Part shown: positions 6,218 to 14,483 of the stretch, one piece after another | Layout of the letters: every line of letters begins with the position of its first letter | Position numbering within the stretch: the first letter of the stretch is position 1 | Made by a program: the position numbers and the translations under genes | The notes under the pieces: generated by a model | Databases searched by the model: none | Seen by the model: only the letters and a program-made list of their open reading frames with translations | Told to the model about the DNA's origin: nothing | Origin: Chryseobacterium gleum | GTDB lineage: Bacteria; Bacteroidota; Bacteroidia; Flavobacteriales_D; Crocinitomicaceae | DNA: 19,924 nucleotides | Assembly (NCBI GenBank): GCA_945877005.1 | Contig: CAMCQL010000010.1 | Span: 1 to 19,924, forward strand | Direction of reading: 5' to 3'

Positions 6218-8371
6218 ATGAATATAGTAAAAAAGTCCATCACTACAGGAGGCAAAGAAATTTCCATCGAGACTGGGAAATTAGCAAAACAAGCTGACGG
6301 TGCAGTAGTGTTACGAATGGGCGACACAATGATTCTTGCAACTGTGGTTGCAGCAAAAGACGCAAAAGAAGGTGTTGATTTCTTACCTCTAACTGTAGAT
6401 TACAAAGAGAAATTTGCAGCTGACGGAAGAATCCCTGGTGGTTTTTTCAGACGAGAAGCTAGACCTTCAGAAAGAGAAATATTAGTAATGCGAATTGTAG
6501 ACAGAGCATTACGCCCATTATTTCCTGATGATTACCATGCTGAAGTTCAATTAATGATGCAATTAATTGCATACGATGGAGTAAATAGTCCTGATGCATT
6601 GGTTGGATTTGCTGCATCAGCTGCTCTAGCAGTTTCAGACATACCTTTTAATGGGCCAATGTCAGAAGTTAGAGTTGGTAGAATCGATGGTCAATTCATT
6701 ATCAATCCTACCTTGGAAGAAATGGCAAAATCTGACATCGATTGTATCATTGCTGGTACAAAAGAAAACATCGTAATGGTTGAAGGTGAGATGAAAGAAA
6801 TTTCAGAAGATGATATGGTGGAAATCATAAAAACAGCTCATGAATCAATTATTGCTCAATGTGATTTCCAATTAGAATTAGCAGCTTTAGTTCCAAAAGC
6901 AGCTGTAAAAAGAGACTATTCACACGAAATACACAATGAAGAATTTAGAGCACGCGTTGCCTCTTTCTCATTTGAAAAATGCAAAGAAGTCGCACGTTTA
7001 GGTTTGGCTTCGAAAGAAAAAAGATCTGAATTATTTGGCGCAGTAAAAGATGAATTTGTTGCCACTCTTTCAGAAGAAGAAATCAATGAATTCGGGAAAT
7101 TTATTTCAGTATACTTCAAAGAATCGATAAAAAAAGCGGTACGTGATGTAATGTTGAATGAGGGCAAACGTTTGGATGGTCGTAAATTTGAAGAAATCAG
7201 ACCAATTTGGGCAGAAGTTGATTATTTACCTAGTGTTCATGGTTCTGCAGTATTTACTCGCGGAGAAACGCAATCTTTAACTACATTGACACTTGGTGGT
7301 AAAATGGACGAGCAAATGATCGATGATGTAACTTTTAAAGGTACTGAACCGTTCATGCTTCATTACAATTTCCCTCCTTTTTCAACAGGTGAAGCAAAAC
7401 CTATTAGAGGAACATCTCGACGAGAAATCGGACATGGAAACTTAGCTTTAAGAGCATTAAAACCAGTATTACCTGAAGATAATCCATACACAATTCGTTT
7501 AGTATCTGAAATTTTAGAATCCAACGGTTCTTCTTCAATGGCAACTGTTTGTGCGGGTACTTTAGCTCTAATGGACGGGGGTGTACAAATTAAAGCTCCA
7601 GTTTCTGGAATTGCAATGGGTTTAGTAGCTGACGGAGGTAAGTTTGCTGTTTTATCTGACATATTAGGCGATGAAGATCATTTAGGCGATATGGACTTCA
7701 AAGTTACTGGAACGGCAGCTGGAATTACAGCTTGTCAAATGGATATCAAAGTAGATGGATTACCATACGAAGTATTGATTCAAGCTTTAAATCAGGCAAG
7801 AGAAGGAAGACTTCATATTCTAGAAAAGATTATTGAAACAATTGCAACTCCTAATCCAACATTAAAACCACATACACCAAGAATTGAAGCATTTAATGTT
7901 CCTAATGATACAATTGGTGCAATCATAGGGCCTGGTGGAAAAATTATACAACAGTTACAAAAAGATACAAAAACATCAATAACAATTGAGGAACTTGCAT
8001 CTACAGAAGGTCGTGTCCAAATCATGTCGAACAATGCAGATGACATGGCTGAGGCAATACGAAGAATAAAATTAATCGCATTTCCTCCATTAGTAATTGA
8101 AGGGGAAGAGTATGAAGGCAAAGTAAAAGGAATAAAAGAATTTGGTTGTTTTGTTGAGATTCTTCCTGGAACAGATGGTTTAATCCACATTTCTGAATTT
8201 TCTTGGGAAAAAACAGCTAAAATGGAGGATGTTTGTAAAGAAGGTGATGTTCTTCGTTTTAAAGTAGTTGGTAAGGATCCAAAAACTAAAAAATGGAAAC
8301 TTTCAAGAAAAATTTTACTTCCAAAACCAGAAAAGAAAGAAACTTCAGAGGCAACTACTGAAATCAACTAA
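6218..8371 (+). CDS. pnp: Polynucleotide phosphorylase
   Basis: A 3'-to-5' phosphorolytic exoribonuclease that degrades mRNA with inorganic phosphate and can add tails in reverse. It is trimeric and cytoplasmic. The 717 residues hold the full architecture: RNase PH core 1 (about 10-140, with GGFFRREARPSERE near 74-87), a helical linker, and catalytic RNase PH core 2 (about 310-530, with GDEDHLGDMDF carrying Asp485, Asp491 and Asp493). The KH domain has GPGG at 571-574, and the S1 domain spans about 628-700. A short Glu/Lys/Thr-rich tail follows. The start ATG lies just after an AT-rich stretch with repeated TAAATAAG-like units and no Shine-Dalgarno. rpsO is 82 bases upstream. Confidence 0.98.
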   Translation: MNIVKKSITTGGKEISIETGKLAKQADGAVVLRMGDTMILATVVAAKDAKEGVDFLPLTVDYKEKFAADGRIPGGFFRREARPSEREILVMRIVDRALRPLFPDDYHAEVQLMMQLIAYDGVNSPDALVGFAASAALAVSDIPFNGPMSEVRVGRIDGQFIINPTLEEMAKSDIDCIIAGTKENIVMVEGEMKEISEDDMVEIIKTAHESIIAQCDFQLELAALVPKAAVKRDYSHEIHNEEFRARVASFSFEKCKEVARLGLASKEKRSELFGAVKDEFVATLSEEEINEFGKFISVYFKESIKKAVRDVMLNEGKRLDGRKFEEIRPIWAEVDYLPSVHGSAVFTRGETQSLTTLTLGGKMDEQMIDDVTFKGTEPFMLHYNFPPFSTGEAKPIRGTSRREIGHGNLALRALKPVLPEDNPYTIRLVSEILESNGSSSMATVCAGTLALMDGGVQIKAPVSGIAMGLVADGGKFAVLSDILGDEDHLGDMDFKVTGTAAGITACQMDIKVDGLPYEVLIQALNQAREGRLHILEKIIETIATPNPTLKPHTPRIEAFNVPNDTIGAIIGPGGKIIQQLQKDTKTSITIEELASTEGRVQIMSNNADDMAEAIRRIKLIAFPPLVIEGEEYEGKVKGIKEFGCFVEILPGTDGLIHISEFSWEKTAKMEDVCKEGDVLRFKVVGKDPKTKKWKLSRKILLPKPEKKETSEATTEIN

Positions 8372-8394
8372 TTTTTGTTTTTTTTTGAACTAGG

Positions 8395-8422
8395 AGGCTG
8401 TCTAATTAGACAGCCTTTTTTT
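8395..8422 (+). terminator. pnp terminator
   Basis: A perfect 22-base palindrome (8395-8416; stem AGGCTGTCT, loop AATT) is followed by a T-tract to 8422, 24 bases after the pnp stop. Confidence 0.9.
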
Positions 8423-8445
8423 ATTAAAAAATATTCGAAAATCAA

Positions 8446-8475
8446 TTTAAAAACACGCAAATTAATGTACATTTG
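8446..8475 (+). promoter_or_regulatory. Promoter of the DinB-NlpC/P60 pair
   Basis: TACATTTG (8468-8475) is an exact TAnnTTTG match. TTTA at 8446-8449, 18 bases upstream, is an imperfect -33. The predicted start is near 8481, about 13 bases before ATG 8494. The TTG ending this element is the first codon of the longest open frame and is not a real start. Confidence 0.55.
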
Positions 8476-8493
8476 ACAAATCATTTCTGTGTT

Positions 8494-9072
8494 ATGACGT
8501 CTATAGAATTACTTGAAACATCTTCTGAAATTACGCTTAAAAACATCCATGAGGTCGAAAAGAAAATAAATGTCTTGTCAGACAAACAATTGAAATGGAG
8601 ACCAAATGAACAAACATGGTCTATCAATGAAATTTTCTCTCATTTAAATGAATATGTAAAATACTATCATCAAGTATTTGCGACAAAAATTTCTACTACC
8701 AAATTCACAGAACCAAAATCACAATACATCTCCTCTCCTCTTGGAAAATCTGCATGGAAATCGATGCAATTAGGTGTTGCGAAAAATATTAAACGAAAAT
8801 TTAATTCTCCAAGAAATTACAATCCAAGTGTAAATAAATCATTACTCAACGATGATACTGTGCAATTTTTCATTCATTCACAAAAAGAATTAATGGACAT
8901 CATAGACAAGGCAAAGTTTGTAAATATTCAGCGCGTAAAAGTTCCGATTTCAATTTCGAAATTTATTCGACTTAGATTGGGTGATGCATTGCTTTTCGTT
9001 ATTTATCACAATGAAAGACATGTATACCAAGCCTTAAACCTATTACAACACCGCGCATTTCCAAAAGATTAA
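8494..9072 (+). CDS. DinB-fold (DinB/YfiT-like) putative metal-dependent protein
   Basis: A 192-residue four-helix-bundle protein of the DinB superfamily. Marks are the N-terminal helix, the KQLKWRPNEQTWSINEIFSHL stretch carrying the first conserved His, and YHNERHVYQA near the C-terminus carrying further His ligands. Members include bacillithiol or mycothiol transferases and many proteins of unknown role. The substrate here is not evident. I use ATG 8494 rather than TTG 8473, because the latter lies in the promoter -7 element. The next gene begins one base after the stop, so the two form an operon. Confidence 0.8.
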   Translation: MTSIELLETSSEITLKNIHEVEKKINVLSDKQLKWRPNEQTWSINEIFSHLNEYVKYYHQVFATKISTTKFTEPKSQYISSPLGKSAWKSMQLGVAKNIKRKFNSPRNYNPSVNKSLLNDDTVQFFIHSQKELMDIIDKAKFVNIQRVKVPISISKFIRLRLGDALLFVIYHNERHVYQALNLLQHRAFPKD

Positions 9073-9073
9073 G

Positions 9074-9814
9074 ATGCAGTTTGGGTATTGTAAAGTGGCG
9101 TTAAGTCCGATGCGCTCAGACAAAAAAGATAGTGCAGAGATGGTGAACCAATTAGTATTTGGTGAAGCTATTGAAATCATTAATAAAGATGCCAATTGGA
9201 TTTTTATAAAATCATCCTACGATGGTTATGAAGGTTGGATCGACGAAAAGCAAATCAATTATCTTACACAACTAGAGCATACTAACTGGATAGAAAATAG
9301 CTCTTTTTTGTTTTCAAATCACCAACAAATTAGTACGCCATTTGGTAAACAAACCCTCTACAGTGGCGCATTTGTAGGGGAAACGACTTCTGCATTTTCA
9401 ATCGGAAATCAATTATATCGACTCACAAAAAAAAATCAACCTAAATCACTAATTGCATTTGCGAAACAATTTCTAAACACTTCTTATCTGTGGGGGGGGA
9501 AATCAATTGCTGGTATTGATTGTTCAGGATTTACGCAATTAGTATTTCGATCCCAAAAGCAATTTATTCCGAGAGATGCTTCCCAACAAGTTCAGCTTGG
9601 AAAAGAAATACCTTTTAATGAGCATCAAGAAGGAGATTTAGCATTTTTTACAAATCCAGCGGGAAAAGTAATTCATGTTGGACTGATTTTAAAAAATTCT
9701 CGCATCATTCACGCGAGTGGTAGGGTCAAAATTGATAAAATTGATGCTACAGGAATCTTAAATTTAGAAACGGGCACTTACTCGCATCGTTTGTATCAAA
9801 TAAAAAGAATTTAA
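9074..9814 (+). CDS. SH3-domain NlpC/P60 cysteine peptidase (C40), no signal peptide
   Basis: A 246-residue putative murein-peptide hydrolase. Residues 1-65 form a bacterial SH3 domain (ending EGWIDEKQINYL). Residues 70-120 look like a second SH3-like segment. NlpC/P60 spans about 125-246, with YLWGGKS before the nucleophile in GIDCSGF (Cys150), His201 in HVGL and His213 in IIHASG. The absence of a signal peptide or lipobox suggests a cytoplasmic role, as for YkfC-type gamma-D-glutamyl-diaminopimelate endopeptidases in muropeptide recycling (inference). An eight-G tract encodes the two glycines of WGG. The gene is coupled to the DinB-fold gene by a 1-base gap. Confidence 0.88.
   Translation: MQFGYCKVALSPMRSDKKDSAEMVNQLVFGEAIEIINKDANWIFIKSSYDGYEGWIDEKQINYLTQLEHTNWIENSSFLFSNHQQISTPFGKQTLYSGAFVGETTSAFSIGNQLYRLTKKNQPKSLIAFAKQFLNTSYLWGGKSIAGIDCSGFTQLVFRSQKQFIPRDASQQVQLGKEIPFNEHQEGDLAFFTNPAGKVIHVGLILKNSRIIHASGRVKIDKIDATGILNLETGTYSHRLYQIKRI
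9492..9499 (+). repeat. G8 homopolymer inside the NlpC/P60 catalytic domain
   Basis: Eight consecutive G bases encode the end of the Trp codon and two GGG glycines of the YLWGG motif, about 8 codons before the catalytic Cys. A one-base slip would truncate the enzyme. Such a run is conspicuous in this AT-rich sequence. Confidence 0.9.
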
Positions 9815-9825
9815 TCTTATATTTG
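9790..9825 (+). promoter_or_regulatory. glyA promoter
   Basis: TATATTTG (9818-9825) is an exact -7 match. TTTG at 9790-9793 is a possible -33, though its 24-base spacing is long. The predicted start is near 9832, giving a leader of about 33 bases to ATG 9865. Confidence 0.6.
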
Positions 9826-9864
9826 TTTTGTCTTGTCAAAGGCAACTCACTTCAAAAAAATAAT

Positions 9865-11139
9865 ATGGAAAGAGACACTACGATTTTTTCTTTAATTGAG
9901 GAAGAAAAAACCAGACAATTACATGGTATAGAACTTATTGCATCTGAAAACTTTGTAAGCGAACAAGTAATGGAAGCCATGGGTTCAGTATTGACTAACA
10001 AATATGCAGAAGGACTACCAGGAAAACGTTACTATGGCGGTTGTGAAGTTGTCGATAAAGTAGAACAATTAGCAATAGACCGTTTGTGTCAACTTTTCAA
10101 TGCATCTTGGGCAAATGTTCAACCGCATTCAGGGGCGCAAGCAAATGCAGCAGTTTTTTTGGCGTGTCTTAAACCAGGAGATAAAATTTTAGGATTTGAT
10201 TTATCACATGGTGGACACTTAACTCATGGTTCACCTGTTAACTTCTCTGGAAAATTATACCAACCATACTTCTACGGCGTTTCAAAAGAAACAGGATTAG
10301 TAGATTATGACATGCTTGAAGAAATAGCTTTAAAAGAACAACCAAAAATGATTATTTGTGGTGCATCTGCTTATAGTAGAGACTGGGATTATGTTCGAAT
10401 CAGACAAGTTGCTGATAAAATTGGTGCGTTGATTTTAGCTGATATATCTCATCCTGCTGGATTAATCGCAGCTGGATTATTAAATGATCCATTGGAGCAT
10501 TGCCACATTGTTACTTCAACTACCCATAAAACATTAAGAGGTCCAAGAGGTGGTATCATTATGATGCGTCATAATTTTGACAATCCATTTGGATTAAAAT
10601 GGAACAATGGAAATTTAAAATCAATGGGGGCACTTTTGGATGCAGCTGTATTTCCAGGTATTCAAGGTGGACCATTGGAACATGTAATTGCTGCTAAGGC
10701 AGTTGCATTCGGTGAAGCATTATCACCTGCTTACAAAACTTACATGCAACAAGTTCAAAAAAATGCTGTAGTAATGGCAGCTACATTTATTGAATTAGGA
10801 TACAATGTAATTTCAGGTGGAACCGAAAATCATAGTATGTTGATTGATTTAAGATCAAAAAATGTGAATGGAAAAGATACCGAGATTGCACTCGGAAAAG
10901 CACATATTACAGTGAATAAAAACATGGTTCCTTTCGATACTGAATCACCATTTATTACCTCTGGAATTCGTATTGGTACACCTGCTATAACAACTAGAGG
11001 AATAAAAGAAAAAGAAATCATACAAATTGTTCATCTTATAGATGAAGTAATTACAAACAGCACTGACGATACTAAACTTGCTGCTATAAAAACAAAGGTG
11101 AATGAACTAATGAAAGACATCCCTTTGTTTAATAACTAA
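9865..11139 (+). CDS. glyA: Serine hydroxymethyltransferase
   Basis: A PLP enzyme converting serine and tetrahydrofolate to glycine and 5,10-methylene-tetrahydrofolate, the main one-carbon source; cytoplasmic. Visible marks are GIELIASENFVS (about residues 21-32), NKYAEGLPGKRYYGG (45-59), PHSGAQANAAVF, DLSHGGHLTHG, and the PLP lysine in TSTTHKTLRGPRGG (Lys222). SGIRIGTPAITTRG lies near the C-terminus. I start at ATG 9865, giving 424 residues. The frame continues upstream to a TTG at 9823, but that TTG is the end of the promoter element. The gene has its own promoter and terminator, so it is probably monocistronic. Confidence 0.97.
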   Translation: MERDTTIFSLIEEEKTRQLHGIELIASENFVSEQVMEAMGSVLTNKYAEGLPGKRYYGGCEVVDKVEQLAIDRLCQLFNASWANVQPHSGAQANAAVFLACLKPGDKILGFDLSHGGHLTHGSPVNFSGKLYQPYFYGVSKETGLVDYDMLEEIALKEQPKMIICGASAYSRDWDYVRIRQVADKIGALILADISHPAGLIAAGLLNDPLEHCHIVTSTTHKTLRGPRGGIIMMRHNFDNPFGLKWNNGNLKSMGALLDAAVFPGIQGGPLEHVIAAKAVAFGEALSPAYKTYMQQVQKNAVVMAATFIELGYNVISGGTENHSMLIDLRSKNVNGKDTEIALGKAHITVNKNMVPFDTESPFITSGIRIGTPAITTRGIKEKEIIQIVHLIDEVITNSTDDTKLAAIKTKVNELMKDIPLFNN

Positions 11140-11167
11140 ATTATTAAAACTGGTTTCAACCATTATA

Positions 11168-11203
11168 AATGAGACTTTTTCTTCTGAAAAGTCTCATTTT
11201 TTT
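11168..11203 (+). terminator. glyA terminator
   Basis: AATGAGACTTTT (11168-11179) pairs with AAAAGTCTCATT (11187-11198), with a T-tract to 11203, about 30 bases after the glyA stop. Confidence 0.88.
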
Positions 11204-11257
11204 ATACAAGTCATAACAAGGAACTTTCACAAGGTCTTCTGTTTAGCAAAGAAAAAT

Positions 11258-12673
11258 ATGAACTTAGCTGAAAAATTAAAACATCCCGTATTCAAAGTTA
11301 CAGCACAAATTGCTGCTGAAAACAATTTAAAATGCTTTGTAATCGGTGGATTTGTCCGAGATTTGATATTGGAACGCCCTTCAAAAGACATAGACATTGT
11401 TGTTGTTGGAAACGGATTAGAATTAGCTGAAAAATGTGCTGAAAAATTAAAAGTTAAACACGTTTCAATTTTTAAAAACTATGGAACGGCACATTTTAAA
11501 TACAAAGATTTAGACATTGAATTTGTTGGGGCTCGAAAAGAATCCTATTCAGAAAATTCAAGAAATCCTTCTGTTAAAGAAGGCACATTAGAAGACGATC
11601 AACTCAGAAGAGATTTTACTATCAATGCATTGGCAATTAGTCTTCATCCATCTAACTATGGAGAACTGATTGATCCATTTAATGGCGTGGAAGATTTAAA
11701 ACAAGGAATCATCAGAACTCCCCTATCTCCAGGTAAAACTTATTCTGACGATCCACTTAGAATGCTCCGTGCAATTCGATTTGCTAGCCAATTAAATTTT
11801 AAAATCGAAAAATCAAGTCTAGAAGCCCTATACTCCAACGCTGATCGTATCAAAATCATTACACAAGAACGAATTACAGAAGAACTAAATAAAATCATAC
11901 TTTCCGAATCCCCTTCTAGAGGATTTAAAATACTTGATTCTTCAGGATTATTAAACCATTTCTTTCCCGAAATGAACGCATTGAAAGGAATCGAAACAAT
12001 CAATAACAAGTCTCATAAAGACAATTTTTTACACACCCTAGAAGTGTTGGACAACATCAGTAGTACGACAACTAATTTATGGCTAAGATGGGCTGCTATC
12101 TTACACGACATTGCAAAACCACCAACAAAGAGATTTGATCCAGAAATAGGTTGGACATTTCATGGACACGAAGATCTGGGAGCACGGATGACTCCTAAAA
12201 TTTTCAAACGATTGAAATTACCCTTGGATACTAAAATGAAATATGTTCAAAAATTAGTCAGATTGCATTTGAGACCAATTGCTCTTGTAAAAGGTTCTGT
12301 AACAGACTCTGCAATTCGAAGACTTTTATTTGAGGCAGGTGATGATATTGATGACTTAATGTTACTTTGCAATGCAGATGTCACCTCAAAAAACGAATTT
12401 AAGATTGTTAAATTTAGAAAGAATTTTGATTTAGTAAGTCAGAAATTAAAAGAGGTGGAAGAAAAAGACAAGGTTCGTAATTTTCAACCTCCGATTACTG
12501 GTGAAATTATCATGGAAATATTTCAATTGCAACCTTGTGCTGAAATAGGTCTATTAAAAACAAAAATTAAAGACGCAATACTTGAAGGTATCATTCCAAA
12601 TGAATATTCAGCAGCATACGATTATATGTTAGAATTAGCCTCAGAAATTGGTCTTTCAAAGATAAATAACTAA
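11258..12673 (+). CDS. cca: CCA-adding tRNA nucleotidyltransferase with HD domain
   Basis: A class II nucleotidyltransferase that builds or repairs the 3' CCA end of tRNAs. The 471 residues contain the head motif GGFVRD (30-35) and catalytic DID (44-46), then RRDFTINALA and DDPLRMLRAIRFASQL, typical of the poly(A) polymerase/CCA family. An HD phosphohydrolase domain has HDIAKPP (His283, Asp284) and FHGHEDLGA. The ATG at 11258 gives a normal N-terminus. It is likely essential if tRNA genes here lack encoded CCA, as the tRNA-Val remnant in this window does. No exact TAnnTTTG element lies in the 54 bases after the glyA terminator. Confidence 0.93.
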   Translation: MNLAEKLKHPVFKVTAQIAAENNLKCFVIGGFVRDLILERPSKDIDIVVVGNGLELAEKCAEKLKVKHVSIFKNYGTAHFKYKDLDIEFVGARKESYSENSRNPSVKEGTLEDDQLRRDFTINALAISLHPSNYGELIDPFNGVEDLKQGIIRTPLSPGKTYSDDPLRMLRAIRFASQLNFKIEKSSLEALYSNADRIKIITQERITEELNKIILSESPSRGFKILDSSGLLNHFFPEMNALKGIETINNKSHKDNFLHTLEVLDNISSTTTNLWLRWAAILHDIAKPPTKRFDPEIGWTFHGHEDLGARMTPKIFKRLKLPLDTKMKYVQKLVRLHLRPIALVKGSVTDSAIRRLLFEAGDDIDDLMLLCNADVTSKNEFKIVKFRKNFDLVSQKLKEVEEKDKVRNFQPPITGEIIMEIFQLQPCAEIGLLKTKIKDAILEGIIPNEYSAAYDYMLELASEIGLSKINN

Positions 12674-12690
12674 CTTTATACAATGATTTT

Positions 12691-12702
12691 GTGATTAATC
12701 AC
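12691..12702. repeat. Perfect 12-base palindrome upstream of the pRiA4b-like gene
   Basis: GTGATTAATCAC is self-complementary and ends one base before TAACTTTA (12704-12711), a near -7 element. It could be a dimeric-repressor operator. The ATG is at 12719, so any transcript from that element would be almost leaderless. Confidence 0.4.
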
Positions 12703-12718
12703 TTAACTTTACAAACAA

Positions 12719-13288
12719 ATGGCAGCTTATAAATTTCGTGTACTACTTGATACTGAAAAAGAAAGCGAAATTTTCAGAGATATTGTTATTGATGAAAACG
12801 ATAATTTTGAAAATTTTTATCATGCTATTATTTCCTCTTTTCGATTCCAAGGAGATCAAATGGCTTCGTTTTATATCTCCAATGATAATTGGGACAAAGG
12901 ACATGAAATCAGTTTAATGGATATGAACTATGGTGACGAAGCAATTGATGAAATTGCATCTGTTATGTCAAGTGCAATCATTCGAAATTTCATTGAATTA
13001 GAGGATCAAAAAATAATATTGGTGTACGACTTCATGCGCATGTGGATTTTCTTAATTGAATTAGTAGAAAAAACAGATGCTGTTATAACAACACCTCAAG
13101 TTGCTTTAGCGATTGGCATGGCTCCACCGGAAGACTCCAAGTCTACAGGCGTAGAAGATGAAAATGATACACTCATTCATGAGGAAGAATTACTCTATGA
13201 TGAAGAAGATGAGGAAGATGATTTAGGTTTTGATGATTACGAAGACGGATTCGATGACACCTATGGAAACTATAACGATTACGATTAA
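12719..13288 (+). CDS. pRiA4b ORF-3-like protein with acidic tail
   Basis: A 189-residue cytoplasmic protein. Residues 1-125 resemble the plasmid pRiA4b ORF-3-like family: a YKFRVLLD strand, FRDIVIDENDNFENFYHAII, FRFQGDQMASFYISND, and LVYDFMRMWIFLIEL. The family is widespread in Bacteroidota and its function is unknown. The last 45 residues form a very acidic tail rich in Asp, Glu and Tyr (about 150-189), a common ending in this family that might contact basic partners. Despite the name, nothing here suggests a plasmid. The next gene begins two bases after the stop, so the pair is co-transcribed. Confidence 0.8.
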   Translation: MAAYKFRVLLDTEKESEIFRDIVIDENDNFENFYHAIISSFRFQGDQMASFYISNDNWDKGHEISLMDMNYGDEAIDEIASVMSSAIIRNFIELEDQKIILVYDFMRMWIFLIELVEKTDAVITTPQVALAIGMAPPEDSKSTGVEDENDTLIHEEELLYDEEDEEDDLGFDDYEDGFDDTYGNYNDYD

Positions 13289-13290
13289 TT

Positions 13291-14001
13291 ATGAGTACAC
13301 TCGGAGATCCAATTGGAAGAGCAATTTTAGATTACGCGAAAACAAAAAAACCAGACGATATTATTGTAGCTTCTGATATCTGTGAAGATGATATCATTCC
13401 TATAGAGGTTTTGTTCAGAAATGAGGAGTTAATGCCTGAAATAGAACTAACAGCACTCAATAAAGCAAGTGGTAAAATATTGGATATTGGTGCAGGTGCA
13501 GGTTCACACGCATTGTATCTATTGGAAAATGGAAAAGATGTTTCTGCTATAGACATTTCCGAAGGGGCTGTATCATATATGCAATCGATGGGAATCAAGG
13601 CGAAAAAAATCAATTTTTTCGATTTAACCAACGAAAAATACGACACTTTATTATTATTAATGAATGGTATTGGAATTGCTGGAACACTCTCAAATTTAGA
13701 AAAAACTTTACTTCATGCCAAAAAGTTACTCAATGCTGGAGGTAAAATTTATTGTGATTCTTCTGACATAAAGTACCTCTACCAAGATGAAGACGATTCA
13801 CTTTGGGTCAATTTAAATACAGAATATTACGGTAACTTTAAATTTCAAATGAAATACAAAAAAGAAGTTGGTCCATGGTTCGATTGGTTGTATGTTGATT
13901 TTGATTCATTGTTCAAAGCTGCCAAAAATACCGGGTTTACTGCGTTAAGAATTCTAGAAAAAGACGACCATTATTTAGCTGAGTTAACTTTAAATGCGTA
14001 A
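13291..14001 (+). CDS. Class I SAM-dependent methyltransferase
   Basis: A 236-residue Rossmann-fold methyltransferase. SAM-binding motif I is ILDIGAGAGSHALYL (about residues 63-77), and motif II places an acidic residue in SAIDIS (Asp88). LLLLMNGIGIAG occupies the motif IV region, where NG-type residues replace the classic DPPY of nucleic-acid amino-methyltransferases, so DNA N6-adenine methylation is unlikely. The substrate is unknown. A 60-residue N-terminal helical extension precedes the fold. It lies in a three-gene run, 2 bases after the acidic protein, and overlaps the FKBP gene by 8 bases. Confidence 0.85.
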   Translation: MSTLGDPIGRAILDYAKTKKPDDIIVASDICEDDIIPIEVLFRNEELMPEIELTALNKASGKILDIGAGAGSHALYLLENGKDVSAIDISEGAVSYMQSMGIKAKKINFFDLTNEKYDTLLLLMNGIGIAGTLSNLEKTLLHAKKLLNAGGKIYCDSSDIKYLYQDEDDSLWVNLNTEYYGNFKFQMKYKKEVGPWFDWLYVDFDSLFKAAKNTGFTALRILEKDDHYLAELTLNA

Positions 14002-14464
14002 AAAATTTCTTTTAAGTCTACCCCTTTCTTTTTGCTTACTTCTCATAGTTGGAGGTTGTAAAACCTATTCTGATGATGACAAATCTACTTTTGATCAAAA
14101 AATTGAATCTTTTATTCAAAAAAATCATTTAAAAGGGTATAAACAATCTGACTCAGGATTATTTTATCACATCATAAATGAAGGCGAAGGTGAATACATA
14201 AAACTTACAGATGAAGTTCAATTTACTTATATAGGTAAATTATTGAATGGTCAAGTTTTCGATGGTCAAAATAAACGAAACCCCGTAAAATTTGAGGTAA
14301 GTGCTTTGATAGAAGGCTGGAAAGAAACTATGCTCTATCTTAAAAAAGGAGGAAGAGTGAAAATAATTGTTCCACCTCAATTAGGATATGGTGATTATGA
14401 TTTGGAAGCGATTCCAGCAAATTCAATTTTGTATTTTACTATTGAAGTCAAAGATGTGAAGTAA
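13994..14464 (+). CDS. FKBP-type peptidyl-prolyl isomerase lipoprotein
   Basis: A 156-residue lipoprotein. The signal sequence ends in the lipobox VGGC with lipidation Cys22, so the enzyme is probably membrane-anchored facing the periplasm. The FKBP domain spans about 55-156: VQFTYIGKLLNGQVFDG, a short FEVS stretch, IEGWKETMLYLKKGGRVKII, PPQLGYGDYDLEAIPANSIL, and the closing strand LYFTIEVKDVK. This is the standard order with most active-site aromatics. It would catalyse cis-trans prolyl isomerisation during envelope protein folding. It overlaps the methyltransferase by 8 bases. A terminator stem includes its last codons. Confidence 0.92.
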   Translation: MRKKFLLSLPLSFCLLLIVGGCKTYSDDDKSTFDQKIESFIQKNHLKGYKQSDSGLFYHIINEGEGEYIKLTDEVQFTYIGKLLNGQVFDGQNKRNPVKFEVSALIEGWKETMLYLKKGGRVKIIVPPQLGYGDYDLEAIPANSILYFTIEVKDVK

Positions 14465-14483
14465 TCAAATTCACATCTTTTTT
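14450..14483 (+). terminator. Terminator overlapping the FKBP stop codon
   Basis: AAAGATGTGAA (14450-14460) pairs perfectly with TTCACATCTTT (14470-14480) around a 9-base loop holding the stop codon, then a T-tract to 14483. The left arm encodes the last residues (KDVK). The tail also overlaps the stop of the convergent gene. Confidence 0.75.

Noticed and set aside
12719..13288. Plasmid-derived gene because of the pRiA4b name
   Set aside because: The family is common on Bacteroidota chromosomes, and codon usage and spacing match the neighbours, so the name alone is not evidence of transfer.
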